A DNA stretch of 64,000 bases from Schauerella fraxinea. GTDB taxonomy: Bacteria > Pseudomonadota > Gammaproteobacteria > Burkholderiales > Burkholderiaceae_B. The notes under the pieces were generated by a model. It ran no database searches. It worked only from the letters and a program-made list of their open reading frames with translations, and was not told the origin of the DNA. The stretch spans positions 124,001-188,000 of the forward strand of contig JAVDKL010000002.1 in assembly GCA_030849965.1 (NCBI GenBank). Reading direction: 5' to 3'. Shown piece after piece: positions 45,392-54,132 of the stretch. Position numbers and translations under genes: made by a program. Position 1 is the first letter of the stretch; each line of letters starts with the position of its first letter.

Positions 45392-46428
45392 GTGACGTTC
45401 GAAGCGCGCCACCGCCTTGGCGTGAGGCGTTGTTAGCCTATCTCGCGCAGCATGCCGTATTGCCGGGCGCGATCGAGGATGCGCGCATCACGCCGATCGC
45501 GGGTGGCCAGTCCAATCCCACTTATCTCATCGAGGCAGGTGGCGACGTGGTGGTGCTGCGCAAACAGCCGCCGGGGCAATTGCTGCCGTCGGCGCATGCG
45601 GTGGATCGGGAATATCGCGTGATGCAGGCCTTGCAGACCACGCTTGTGCCGGTGCCGCGGATGCGTCATTACTGCGCGCATCGCGAGGTTGTCGGCACGC
45701 CGTTTTACCTCATGGATTTCGTGCGCGGCCGCACCTTCATGGATCCGGCTTTGCCCGGCTTGACACCGCCCGAGCGTGGCGCGGTGTATGCCGAAGTTGG
45801 GCGCGTGCTGGCTGCCTTGCATGACGTGGACGTGGCGGCGGTGGGGCTTTCGGATTACGGGCGCGCGGGCAATTACTTCGAGCGCCAGATTGCGCGCTGG
45901 AGCCGTCAGTATCGAGAAACGGAAACTGCGCCGATTGCGGCCATGGACGCCTTGATCGATTGGCTGCCGCAACACATCCCGGCGCATGAGGCTACGTGCC
46001 TAGTGCACGGCGATTACCGCATCGATAACCTGATTTTCGATGCGGAGCGGCCGCAAGCGCTGGCATTGCTGGATTGGGAGTTGTCGACGCTGGGCCATCC
46101 GTTTGCAGATCTTGCGTATCACTGCATGTGCTGGCGCGTCAGCCCTGAGTTGTGGCGGGGCTTTGCGGGCCGGGATCTTGAGCGGCTCGGCATTCCGGAT
46201 GAAGCCACGTTCGTGGCGGCCTATTGCGCGGCGCGCGGGATTGCATTGCCCGCCGACTGGGATTTTTATCTGGCGTATAGCTTCTTTCGCATCGCTGCCA
46301 TTTTGCAGGGCGTCTATGCACGCGCCAGGGCGGGCAATGCGGCATCGGGCGATGGCGAAGCGATGGGGGCGAAGGTGGCGCCGTTGGCGGCGTTGGGATG
46401 GCAGGCGGCCGAGCGTTGCGGCGCCTGA
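45388..46428 (+). CDS. APH-type phosphotransferase (LvaA / ACAD10-11 kinase-like)
   Basis: 346 residues, aminoglycoside-phosphotransferase fold. Catalytic loop VHGDYRIDNLIFD (Asp and Asn), metal-binding LLDWELSTLGHPFADLAYHC (DWE in place of DFG), and the substrate lobe follow; VVLRKQPPGQLLPSAHAVDREY carries the ATP-binding Lys. In human ACAD10/11 the same domain is fused to the dehydrogenase and phosphorylates 4-hydroxyacyl-CoA. In Pseudomonas LvaA does so with the help of the small protein LvaB, for which I see no gene here. Confidence 0.87.
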   Translation: MSDVRSAPPPWREALLAYLAQHAVLPGAIEDARITPIAGGQSNPTYLIEAGGDVVVLRKQPPGQLLPSAHAVDREYRVMQALQTTLVPVPRMRHYCAHREVVGTPFYLMDFVRGRTFMDPALPGLTPPERGAVYAEVGRVLAALHDVDVAAVGLSDYGRAGNYFERQIARWSRQYRETETAPIAAMDALIDWLPQHIPAHEATCLVHGDYRIDNLIFDAERPQALALLDWELSTLGHPFADLAYHCMCWRVSPELWRGFAGRDLERLGIPDEATFVAAYCAARGIALPADWDFYLAYSFFRIAAILQGVYARARAGNAASGDGEAMGAKVAPLAALGWQAAERCGA

Positions 46429-46528
46429 GCGCTGTGGCTGAGCGGACCTGCCGCCAGTGGGTGAGGAATTTCAGATCGCCGCGCCGCCTAGGGGTGTGAA
46501 TCGTCCGGCGTGAAAACGAGGAGAGGGG

Positions 46529-48301
46529 ATGTCGAACGTCGATGCATTACCGCGCAATGCGGCCAATCATGTGCCGCTGACGCCGTTGGGCTTCATCGCG
46601 TGGTCGGCTTACGTCTATCCCGAGCGCATCGCACTCATTCATGGCGCGTTGCGCCAAACGTGGCACGACACGTATCTGCGCTGCCGGCGCATGGCGGCGG
46701 CATTGCAGCATTGGGGCGTGGCGCGCGGCGATGTGGTGGCGGTGCTGGCGCCCAACACGCCGGCATTGTATGAAGCGCATTTTGGCGTGCCGATGTCGGG
46801 CGCGGTACTCAATGCGTTGAATACCCGGCTGGATGCCCCCACGCTCGCCTACATTCTCGATCACGGCCGCGCGCAGGTGTTGCTGTACGACAGCGAGTTT
46901 GCGCCGCTCGTGCGCGACGTGATTGCGCAGGCCACGCATCCGATCCGCGTTGTGCGCATCGAAGACGCCCTGTTTGCGGGCGAGCACGGTGACTTCGGCG
47001 ACATCGATTACGAGACGTGGTTGAGCGATGCTGTCGTGGCCGATGACGGTGCAGCAGCGCGCCACGTCGGGCGCGCATTCGATACCGTCGCAGACGGCAC
47101 GCGATCTGACGCTGGGCCAGCAGACGCTGGGCCGGCAGACGCTCAGGCCGGCCCGCCCGCTGCGGTGCCTTCGGGTCCCTCCGGCCTGCCGCAAGACTAC
47201 AGCCCGCCGGATGAATGGGACGCGATTTGTTTGAACTACACCTCGGGCACCACGGGCCGTCCCAAGGGCGTGGTCTATCACCATCGGGGTGCTTATCTCA
47301 ATTCAACCGGCAACGTGATCGCGTGCGGTATGCCGCGGCATGCGGTGTATTTGTGGACGTTGCCGATGTTCCATTGCAATGGCTGGTGTTTTGCATGGAC
47401 CTTGGCGGCGTTGGCGGGCACCAGCGTGTGCATGCGCCGCGTGGAAGCCGGGCCGATTTTCGATGCCATCGTCGATCACAACGTGGGGTTTTTCAGTGCG
47501 GCGCCTGTGGTGCTGGGCATGTTGATCAATGCGCCGGCGGCGGTGCAGCGGCGCGCGCCGCATCCGGTGCAGGTGGTGACGGGCGGTGCGGCGCCGCCCG
47601 CCGCAGTGATCGAGGCGATGGAGGCCTTGGGCGTGGGCGTGTCGCACCTTTATGGGCTGACGGAAACCTACGGGCCGTCCATCGTTTGCGCATGGCATGA
47701 CGATTGGGATGCGCTCGATCTGACGGCGCGTGCCGCGATCAAGGCGCGCATCGGTGTGCGCAAACTCAACCTCGAACACGCCACGGTGATGGACGACGGC
47801 ATGCAACCCGTGCCTGCCGATGGCGTCACGATGGGTGAAATCATGGTTCGCGGCAATACGATCATGAAGGGCTATCTGCACGACGCCAAGGCCACCGAAG
47901 CGGCCTTTGCCGGCGGCTGGTTTCATACGGGCGATCTCGGGGTGATGCATCCCGATGGCTATATCGAGATCAAGGACCGCGCCAAGGACATCGTGATTTC
48001 AGGCGGCGAGAACATCTCCACTGTCGAGGTGGAGGGCGTGTTGTACCGCCATCCGGATGTGCTGGAGGCGGCCGTGGTCGCGCGTCCCGATGCCACGTGG
48101 GGCGAAACGCCGTGCGCGTTCGTGACCTTGAAGGCGGGCCGCGACACGGATGCCGAAAGCATCCTTGCGTTTTGCCGCGCGCATCTTGCTAGGTTCAAGG
48201 TGCCCAAGACGGTGGTGTTCGGCGATCTGCCGAAGACGTCCACCGGCAAGATTCAGAAGTTCTTGCTGCGTGAGCGAGCCCGGGCTGGCGGCACAGATTG
48301 A
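46529..48301 (+). CDS. AMP-forming acyl-CoA synthetase (LvaE-like)
   Basis: 590 residues, somewhat long. ANL motifs: A3 YTSGTTGRPKGVVYHHRG, A5 YGLTETYGPS, A7/A8 TGDLGVMHPDGYIEIKDRAKDIVISGGENIS, and the catalytic Lys in KTSTGKIQKFLLRE. A Pro/Ala-rich linker with a five-residue repeat (DAGPA, 47108-47152) interrupts the N-terminal domain before A3 and explains the extra length. It would activate levulinate, a hydroxyacid or a medium-chain acid for the other enzymes of the cluster. It starts 100 bp after the kinase gene and has GAGGAGAGG upstream. Confidence 0.9.
   Translation: MSNVDALPRNAANHVPLTPLGFIAWSAYVYPERIALIHGALRQTWHDTYLRCRRMAAALQHWGVARGDVVAVLAPNTPALYEAHFGVPMSGAVLNALNTRLDAPTLAYILDHGRAQVLLYDSEFAPLVRDVIAQATHPIRVVRIEDALFAGEHGDFGDIDYETWLSDAVVADDGAAARHVGRAFDTVADGTRSDAGPADAGPADAQAGPPAAVPSGPSGLPQDYSPPDEWDAICLNYTSGTTGRPKGVVYHHRGAYLNSTGNVIACGMPRHAVYLWTLPMFHCNGWCFAWTLAALAGTSVCMRRVEAGPIFDAIVDHNVGFFSAAPVVLGMLINAPAAVQRRAPHPVQVVTGGAAPPAAVIEAMEALGVGVSHLYGLTETYGPSIVCAWHDDWDALDLTARAAIKARIGVRKLNLEHATVMDDGMQPVPADGVTMGEIMVRGNTIMKGYLHDAKATEAAFAGGWFHTGDLGVMHPDGYIEIKDRAKDIVISGGENISTVEVEGVLYRHPDVLEAAVVARPDATWGETPCAFVTLKAGRDTDAESILAFCRAHLARFKVPKTVVFGDLPKTSTGKIQKFLLRERARAGGTD
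47108..47152 (+). repeat. 15-bp in-frame tandem repeat inside the acyl-CoA synthetase gene
   Basis: Three units (47108, 47123, 47138) of GACGCTGGGCCRGCA; the third has drifted. They encode DAGPA, DAGPA and DAQAG within a disordered-looking linker. The period keeps the reading frame. Confidence 0.75.
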
Positions 48302-48429
48302 CGACGAAAGGGCGCAGCCCAACGTTCCGCCTCAGTCGGCGGATTCGAGTGTGCTTGAAAAAAGGGGGGAGCGCTTACCGCAGGATGCGGCTTGCTTTGA
48401 CTTCGAGGCGGCGGATGCCGCCACACCGC

Positions 48430-48591
48430 TTAAGCGGCGGGCTTGATCTGCGTGAGAGGCGCTTTTTGGTCGATGGCAGCAACTTGCTGACGTTCGAAAA
48501 AGGCTTGGCGCAGTTGGAGCTCTTGGTGACGAATTTCTTGCTGACGGCGGGCGCGAACGCGGCCGATGAGTTGGGGACTGGTGCGAAGCAT
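48430..48591 (-). CDS. small Gln/Arg-rich hypothetical protein (53 aa)
   Basis: 53 codons from ATG 48591 to TAA 48430, preceded by AGGAAG at an eight-base distance and, further upstream, by a promoter-like TTGGAA-N17-TAGGAT pair (48664-48636). The product is hydrophilic and likely helical: MLRTSPQLIGRVRARR, then a run of Gln/Arg/Glu to QLRQAFFERQQVAAIDQ, ending KPAA. It has no membrane segment or known motif that I recognise. A perfect palindrome CCGCTTAAGCGG overlaps the stop. Function unknown; it stands between a convergent ligase gene and the leftward yaiI. Confidence 0.6.
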   Translation of the reverse strand: MLRTSPQLIGRVRARRQQEIRHQELQLRQAFFERQQVAAIDQKAPLTQIKPAA

Positions 48592-48635
48592 GGTGTTTCT
48601 TCCTACGTTTTGGTCTTCTCTATGTATCGATCTCT

Positions 48636-48664
48636 ATCCTATCCCTGGTTTATGACAATTCCAA
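48636..48664 (-). promoter_or_regulatory. promoter-like element for the 53-aa gene
   Basis: Reading the minus strand, TTGGAA (48664-48659) and TAGGAT (48641-48636) are separated by 17 bases; each differs from consensus at two positions. The distance to the ATG at 48591 leaves a leader of about 35-40 bases. Confidence 0.5.
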
Positions 48665-48699
48665 CGACTTGCTGGAAATAAGACTATGCATTTGTAACG

Positions 48700-49155
48700 T
48701 CACCGCGGTCGCGCGTGACGGGCGAGCAACGTATCCAGGGTATTCCCGAATGCCTTGCGGTCGCTGGCCGCCATCGCGGGCGGCCCGCCCGTATCCACGC
48801 CGGTGCCGCGCAGGGCGTCGAGCATGTCGCGCACGGCCAAACGTTCCTGGATGGTGTCGGCGGTATAGCGCTCGCCCCGCGGATGGATGGCAAAAGCGCC
48901 CTTGTCCAACGCTTGGGCGGCGAGCGGGATGTCGCCGGTGATCAGCAGATCGCCGGGTTGCAGACGTTCGACGATATAGGCATCCGCCACGTCGAAACCG
49001 CGTGGCACCTGGATGGCGCGGATGCGCGGCGAGGGTGGCGTGCGCAACATCTGGTTCGCCACCAGCGTCAACGGCGTTTCCCACCGGTCGGCCGCCCTAA
49101 AGAGGATGTCCTTGATGACGGTTGGACAGGCATCGGCGTCGACCCAGATGTGCAC
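48700..49155 (-). CDS. YaiI/YqxD (UPF0178) family protein
   Basis: 151 residues from a GTG at 49155, giving the family's usual length and N-terminus ([11 protein letters not shown]); AAAGG lies six bases upstream and the preceding gene ends one base before. The ATG upstream at 49212 would start inside that gene. NYN/PIN-like fold with conserved Asp residues in VDADACP and [18 protein letters not shown]; predicted nuclease or RNA-binding protein of unestablished role. Confidence 0.87.
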   Translation of the reverse strand: MHIWVDADACPTVIKDILFRAADRWETPLTLVANQMLRTPPSPRIRAIQVPRGFDVADAYIVERLQPGDLLITGDIPLAAQALDKGAFAIHPRGERYTADTIQERLAVRDMLDALRGTGVDTGGPPAMAASDRKAFGNTLDTLLARHARPR

Positions 49156-49156
49156 G

Positions 49157-49429
49157 TCAGCCTTTGAGCGCGGCGGCCAGCAATGTGGCGACGACGTCGT
49201 TGACGGGCTCACCGCTGGTTTGCGCGCGCGCGCGGAGCTGGTCGACCAGTTCCTGCGGCAGCTTGACCGGAAACGACACCAGTCCGGCGGCCTGATCCAG
49301 GCGACGTTGCTCGCGTCGATCCACGGCGGGTGCTGCGGCGCCCTGACCGAATCGTGCCGGCGTCTTGGAATGCTTGAGATCGCCCATCAATTTGAGGGCT
49401 TTGTTCTTTTCGAGGTCGGTCTTCTTCAT
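49157..49429 (-). CDS. small ribbon-helix-helix-like hypothetical protein
   Basis: 90 residues. The basic N-terminal half ([17 protein letters not shown]) is followed by a segment that looks like a ribbon-helix-helix domain: [38 protein letters not shown] (about 50-88). It could be a small DNA-binding regulator or an antitoxin without a visible toxin. Its stop is one base before the yaiI GTG, so the two are translated from one message. It is divergent from the M23 peptidase gene. Confidence 0.7.
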   Translation of the reverse strand: MKKTDLEKNKALKLMGDLKHSKTPARFGQGAAAPAVDRREQRRLDQAAGLVSFPVKLPQELVDQLRARAQTSGEPVNDVVATLLAAALKG

Positions 49430-49465
49430 GGGAACTCACGGGGGAAACCCGTAGTCTGACAGTTA

Positions 49466-50068
49466 ATGACCGATTCCACACCCGAAACCGTCACGTTGCC
49501 TTCCACGGCCCATCGCCCGGTGCTCAAGCTACTTGCATGGGTGGTGGCCGCCGGCGCGATCTGGCTGAGCTGGCCCTTCGTGCAACCCCATTTGCCCACC
49601 GGCGTCATGGCGAAGGTGACGGCCCCGTTTTATGCCGCGCGCCTCTCGATGGCGGAAGCCCCGGCGGCCTTGCCGGTGCCGGTGGCGGGCGTCTCCTTCC
49701 GGCAGATCGCCAATACTTATGGCGCGCCGCGCGGCAGCACGCGCAAGCATGAGGGCCTGGATATTTTCGCCAAGCGGGGCACGCCCGTGCTGTCCGCCAC
49801 CGAGGGGATGGTGACGCGAGTAGGCACCAATCGTCTGGGTGGCAATGTGGTGTGGGTACTGGGGCCGGGCGGGCAACGGCATTATTACGCCCACCTCGAT
49901 ACGCAAGCGGATCTTTCCGCGGGCGACCGGGTGGTGGCCGGCACCGAGCTCGGCACCGTGGGTGACACGGGCAATGCTCGCGGTACCCCGCCACACCTGC
50001 ACTATGGCGTTTATGCGACAGGCGGCGCGATCAATCCGTATCCGTTACTAAAAGAAGGCGCGAGGTAA
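49466..50068 (+). CDS. M23-family (LytM) peptidoglycan endopeptidase
   Basis: 200 residues. One N-terminal hydrophobic segment (about 19-36) anchors or exports it. The LytM domain (about 85-195) has zinc ligands in KHEGLDIFA (His, Asp) and the final PPHLHYGVY (HxH), with the intermediate YYAHLDT. It is likely an active endopeptidase cutting peptide cross-links, as opposed to degenerate EnvC-type activators. Confidence 0.88.
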   Translation: MTDSTPETVTLPSTAHRPVLKLLAWVVAAGAIWLSWPFVQPHLPTGVMAKVTAPFYAARLSMAEAPAALPVPVAGVSFRQIANTYGAPRGSTRKHEGLDIFAKRGTPVLSATEGMVTRVGTNRLGGNVVWVLGPGGQRHYYAHLDTQADLSAGDRVVAGTELGTVGDTGNARGTPPHLHYGVYATGGAINPYPLLKEGAR

Positions 50069-50150
50069 CGAGATTTGATGAAAATTCAACGGAAGCGGGA
50101 TCAAAGTAGGGGCGTTGTCTCCCGATTTCTTTTTTTCGTCGAGTGGTGTC

Positions 50151-51203
50151 ATGCATATCGAGTCTCGCCCGGATGCGCTGTTCCCGGAACTTTTCTCCGC
50201 TGAATCGACGGCTAATGCCGTCTCGACTCGAGCCGACGGCTCGGTGTTTTATGACTCGCATGTGAGCGTGCTGGTGCCCGGCCTGAACGAAGCGGCCAAC
50301 CTGCGCGTGATGCTGCCCACCTTGATGCTGTTGCTCAATCGCACCTGCCGCAACTGGGAAGTTGTGGTGGTGGATGACGGTTCAACCGACGATACCCCGC
50401 AATTGATGGCCGAGTGGACCACCGTACCGGGTTTCCGCTATCTCCAACTGTCGCGCAACTTCGGCAAGGAAGCTGCCATCAGCGCCGGCCTGGATTCGTG
50501 CGACGGCGATGTGGTGATCTGCATGGACGCCGATATGCAGCATCCGCCGGCATTGATCCCCGACATGTTGGCGCGCTGGAAAGCGGGTTCGGACATGGTG
50601 TATGCCGTGCGTGAAAACCGCGACGACGAAACCTGGTTCAAACGCCAGGGCGCGAAGTGGTTTTATCGCTTGGTGAGCGGTGGTCAACGCGTTGACGTGC
50701 CGGCGCACGCGGGCGATTTTCGCTTGATGGACCGTAAGGTCGTCAACGCCTTGAATGCGTTGCCGGAGCGCACGCGTTTCATGAAGGGCCTGTACGCCTG
50801 GGTGGGCTTCAAGACCGAGGCCTTCCCGTACACGCCGGCCGATCGCATCCATGGCGAAAGCAAGTTCACGCCTGTCAAACTCATCAAGCTGGCGATGAGC
50901 GGTGTCACGGCGTTTACGACGTGGCCCTTGCGCATGCTGAGCCTGGTCGGTTTCATGTTCGCACTGGTGTCGTTCGGATATGGCGCCTATCTGGTGGCCG
51001 AGTATTTCGAGTACGGCCATCAGGTCGACGGTTGGACCACGATCGTGTGCGCACTGCTGTTCTTCGCCGGCATCAATATGGTGTCGCTGGGTGTGGTGGG
51101 CGAGTACGTGGGCCGGATTTTCGACGAAGTGAAAGGTCGTCCGTTGTATGTGGTGCGTGACCGCCTGGGTCGCGCCGCACGCACGGAGCCGAGCGCCGAA
51201 TAA
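50151..51203 (+). CDS. polyprenyl-phosphate glycosyltransferase (GT2, ArnC/LgmA-like)
   Basis: 350 residues from ATG 50151; a TTG at 50115 in the same frame is less credible. GT-A domain with VLVPGLNEAANL, VVVDDGSTDDT and the DAD metal motif ICMDADMQHPPALIP, then RLMDRKVV, and two C-terminal membrane helices (about 265-285 and 302-325). Such enzymes load a sugar, often GlcNAc or GalNAc, onto undecaprenyl phosphate at the inner leaflet. With the ArnT-like, GtrA and deacetylase genes that follow it matches the Bordetella lgm and Francisella flm/nax lipid A loci. Confidence 0.88.
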   Translation: MHIESRPDALFPELFSAESTANAVSTRADGSVFYDSHVSVLVPGLNEAANLRVMLPTLMLLLNRTCRNWEVVVVDDGSTDDTPQLMAEWTTVPGFRYLQLSRNFGKEAAISAGLDSCDGDVVICMDADMQHPPALIPDMLARWKAGSDMVYAVRENRDDETWFKRQGAKWFYRLVSGGQRVDVPAHAGDFRLMDRKVVNALNALPERTRFMKGLYAWVGFKTEAFPYTPADRIHGESKFTPVKLIKLAMSGVTAFTTWPLRMLSLVGFMFALVSFGYGAYLVAEYFEYGHQVDGWTTIVCALLFFAGINMVSLGVVGEYVGRIFDEVKGRPLYVVRDRLGRAARTEPSAE

Positions 51204-51205
51204 TC

Positions 51206-52783
51206 ATGACCGGCAGTTCATCACGGTCGACGCCGGGACGTATCCCGGCGTTTTGGCTTCTGCTGGCGATTGGCGTGTGGCTCGGCGTCTTTGCCGGCTT
51301 GCGCCCGTTGATGCCCGAGGAAGGGCGTTATGCGGGCGTCGCCTGGGACACGCTGCGCGCCGGCAGCGGTTTCGTACCACTCATGGACGGCTTGCCTTAC
51401 GTCCACAAACCCCCCTTGTTCTACTGGATTGCCGAGGCGGCGTTTCGTCTCTTCGGCGTCAATGAATGGACGGCGCGTGCGCCGTCATGGCTGGCCGCGT
51501 GGGCCTCGGTGCTGGCCACCTATGCGTTCGTGCGCCACTATCGCGGCGCAACCGTCGCGGCGGTCGCCGCCGTCGTGCTCGCCACGCAACCGTTCTTTTT
51601 CGGCGGGGCGCAGTTTGCGAATCTCGACATGCTGGTCGCGTCGTTCATCGGCATGAGCATCATGGCGGGTGCGGGGGCGGTACTGGAGGCCGACGCCGGG
51701 CGCGGCTGGCGGCGGTGGATCGTGGCGGCAGCCGTTGCCGCGGCGCTCGGGGTGCTGGCAAAAGGCTTGATCGGGATTGTGTTGCCGGGTGTGGTGCTGG
51801 TGGGATGGCTCATTGCCACGCGCCGCCGGCACGCTTGGAAGGTGCTGTTCTGGCCGCCTGCGATCGTGGTGTTTGCCGCCATCGCCGTGCCGTGGTTCGT
51901 GGCGATGCAACTGCGGTTTCCGGGATTTTTCGATTACTTTTTCGTCTACCAGCAGTTCGACCGCTATGTAGAAAGCGACTTCGGCAACACACAGCCGTTC
52001 TGGTTTTACCTGCCGGTGATCGCGGGGTTGGCGTTGCCGTGGTCGCTATGGAGCGGCGGCCTGTGGCACCGCGCCTTCTGGACCGATGCGAGCGCCGGGC
52101 GCGACCTGCGTTGGTTGATGGCCGTGTGGGTCGGCGTGGTGGTCGTGTTTTTTTCGGTGCCCAGCAACAAGCTCGTGGGCTATGCGATGCCGGTGCTGCC
52201 GGCGATTGCCGTGCTGATCGCCGAAGTGGTGGTGACGGCCTGGCGGCGCACACCCGCCGATTATGTGAAGCGCGTCGGCATCGCGTCACTCGCAGTCGCC
52301 ATGCTGGTATGTACCGTGGGCGTGTGGTTGGCCGATACCAATGCCAAGAACAGCGCCAAGCCGCTTGCCACCGAGATCGGGCCGCAAATGCAGGAAGGCG
52401 ATACGCTGGTCACGCTGCATACGTACCCGTACGATCTGTCGTTGTATGCAGGGCTGCGAGAACCGGCCTGGATCGTGTACGACTGGGATGGACCGGACAT
52501 TACCCGGCGCGACAACTGGCGCCGTGAGTTGTGGGACGCCGGCCAGTTCGATACCGATGCGGGCGACGATGTGCTGGTGTCGTTCGAAGAAACGGTGACG
52601 CGCATGTGTACGGATCCGCCACGCACCTTCTGGTTTTGGGGCACGTTGCAGGATGGTGAGAGTTATCGCACGCTGCGCGGCCGCTCGCCGCAGGCCATCG
52701 ATGGCAAGAAGGCCGTCTGGCGCGTGGTGACGGATCCGGCGTTCAAGACGGCGTTTTGTGGCGAAACGCCCAAAGCCGGCTAA
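51206..52783 (+). CDS. ArnT-like lipid A glycosyltransferase (GT83/GT39, LgmB-like)
   Basis: 525 residues, starting two bases after the GT2 stop. Eleven or twelve membrane helices followed by a C-terminal periplasmic domain (about 390-525). The first periplasmic loop has the conserved RPLMPEEGRYAGVAW (Glu pair) and PYVHKPPLFYWI; a later WFYLPVIAGLALPWS is typical. ArnT-type enzymes move an aminosugar from a polyprenyl carrier to lipid A phosphates in the periplasm, lowering negative charge. Its last 41 bases overlap the convergent GtrA gene. Confidence 0.88.
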   Translation: MTGSSSRSTPGRIPAFWLLLAIGVWLGVFAGLRPLMPEEGRYAGVAWDTLRAGSGFVPLMDGLPYVHKPPLFYWIAEAAFRLFGVNEWTARAPSWLAAWASVLATYAFVRHYRGATVAAVAAVVLATQPFFFGGAQFANLDMLVASFIGMSIMAGAGAVLEADAGRGWRRWIVAAAVAAALGVLAKGLIGIVLPGVVLVGWLIATRRRHAWKVLFWPPAIVVFAAIAVPWFVAMQLRFPGFFDYFFVYQQFDRYVESDFGNTQPFWFYLPVIAGLALPWSLWSGGLWHRAFWTDASAGRDLRWLMAVWVGVVVVFFSVPSNKLVGYAMPVLPAIAVLIAEVVVTAWRRTPADYVKRVGIASLAVAMLVCTVGVWLADTNAKNSAKPLATEIGPQMQEGDTLVTLHTYPYDLSLYAGLREPAWIVYDWDGPDITRRDNWRRELWDAGQFDTDAGDDVLVSFEETVTRMCTDPPRTFWFWGTLQDGESYRTLRGRSPQAIDGKKAVWRVVTDPAFKTAFCGETPKAG

Positions 52784-53138
52784 GCAGAAACGTCATGGCC
52801 GCCACGCCGATCAGCACGCCAGCAAGCAGGATCTCGTAAGAAACGTGGGTAATATGCAAGAGCACGGCATAGGCCGCCTGATTGACCGCGAACCCCAGCG
52901 CCGAGATAAAGAAAAACCGCCGCGCGGCCACATGCCAGACCTGTTCGCTCTGGCGGAAAGTGAAACGAAAATGACCCCAGAACGACACGAAAAACGCGAT
53001 CAGCCAGCCGACCACATTGCCCGCGAGCGGCGTGAGGCCGAGATACTCCACGCAGCCCACGGCGATGAGCCAGTGAGTGGCCGCGGCGGCGCAGCCGACG
53101 ATCACGAAGAAACCGAGCTGATGGACCAGCGCAAGCAT
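52743..53138 (-). CDS. GtrA-family membrane protein (putative polyprenyl-linked sugar flippase)
   Basis: 131 residues from ATG 53138; the upstream extension of the frame is antisense to the deacetylase gene and rejected. Four membrane helices and the GtrA signature VGCAAAATHWLIAVG, FFVSFWGHFRFTF and SRLWAFRHK are visible. GtrA proteins help translocate undecaprenyl-phosphate sugars. It is inverted relative to its partners: its 3' end overlaps the ArnT-like gene by 41 bp and its 5' end overlaps the deacetylase start by about 18 bp. Confidence 0.85.
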   Translation of the reverse strand: MLALVHQLGFFVIVGCAAAATHWLIAVGCVEYLGLTPLAGNVVGWLIAFFVSFWGHFRFTFRQSEQVWHVAARRFFFISALGFAVNQAAYAVLLHITHVSYEILLAGVLIGVAAMTFLLSRLWAFRHKTPS

Positions 53139-53999
53139 GATGGACGCACCCGCGAGGGTGGCGGCAAGAACACGGAGCGTCAGTGTATCGTGGTCTGTGC
53201 CGACGATTTCGGGATGAATCGTGAAGTCGATGGCGCCATCCTCGCACTCGCGGCGCAAGGCCGGTTGAGCGCTGCCAGCGTGCTGACGCTGGGCCCGTCG
53301 GCCGCCGAGCGGCCGGCCGACCTTGCCGCTTTGCCCGTCGACATCGGCGTGCATCTGAATTTCACCGAATCGTTCGGGCGCGACGGCCTCTATCTACCGC
53401 TCGGGCAGTTGATCGGTCAGGCTTATTCGCGCCGGTTGCCCGCTGCCCTGGTGCGTGCGCAGATCGTGGCGCAACTCGACGCGTTCGAAGCCTTGTTCGG
53501 CCGCGCGCCGGACTACATCGACGGGCATCAACATGTGCATCAATTGCCGGTCATTCGTCGTGAATTGATCGCCGAGATGACGCGCCGTTACGGCGTTGCC
53601 ATGCCGTGGCTGCGCTGTACCGCCGCCGGGCCGCAGTCGGGTTTGGGGCTGGGCGCGTGGTTCAAGGCGCGGGTGATCGCAGGCTTGGGCAGTCATGCGC
53701 TGGGTCGCGCGGCGCGGCGGGTGCACAGCGCCCGCAATCGTCGGCTTCTGGGGGTGTACGACTTTACCGGTGGCGAGGCAGGGTATGGCCACGCGGTGCG
53801 TCACTGGCTGCGCGACGCGCGCCAGGGCGATCTGATGATGTGCCATCCGGCCTTGCCGAACAGCCCAGATGCCATGGCTGCCCAACGCGCCGCCGAGTTT
53901 GCCGTGCTGGGCAGCGCGGAGATGGACACGTGGCTGGCGGAATCGGGCGTGGCGATCGCCCGGCTGACGGGGGCGGCGCGGTATTCGCCCGGCGAGTGA
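53121..53999 (+). CDS. YdjC/ChbG-family carbohydrate deacetylase (NaxD/LgmC-like)
   Basis: 292 residues from ATG 53121; a GTG at 53190 with GGAG upstream is a possible later start, but it would remove part of the first strand. The metal site is recognisable: VVCADDFGMN (Asp-Asp), the His of DIGVHLNFTES and the paired histidines of YIDGHQHVHQLP. In Francisella NaxD and the Bordetella homologue this enzyme deacetylates the polyprenyl-linked N-acetylhexosamine so that the ArnT-like transferase can use it. It is the last gene of the locus. Confidence 0.88.
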   Translation: MDQRKHDGRTREGGGKNTERQCIVVCADDFGMNREVDGAILALAAQGRLSAASVLTLGPSAAERPADLAALPVDIGVHLNFTESFGRDGLYLPLGQLIGQAYSRRLPAALVRAQIVAQLDAFEALFGRAPDYIDGHQHVHQLPVIRRELIAEMTRRYGVAMPWLRCTAAGPQSGLGLGAWFKARVIAGLGSHALGRAARRVHSARNRRLLGVYDFTGGEAGYGHAVRHWLRDARQGDLMMCHPALPNSPDAMAAQRAAEFAVLGSAEMDTWLAESGVAIARLTGAARYSPGE

Positions 54000-54132
54000 G
54001 GCAGGTGCATGGCCGATCTGGCGATGGCACCGCAAACGTGGCTGTTGGTTGAGACCTAATCGATAGAGAACGAAGAGGTTGAGGCCGAAGGGGAAGCGCC
54101 CGGCATGACAGCGCCGGCGCGCCATCCGGCGA

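Noticed and set aside
43721-45412. 563-codon minus-strand open frame
   Set aside because: Shadow of the SDR and acyl-CoA dehydrogenase genes; composition and lack of motifs indicate it is not coding.
48298-48681. 127-codon plus-strand frame after the acyl-CoA synthetase
   Set aside because: It is the complement of the better supported 53-codon minus-strand gene and has no start signal.
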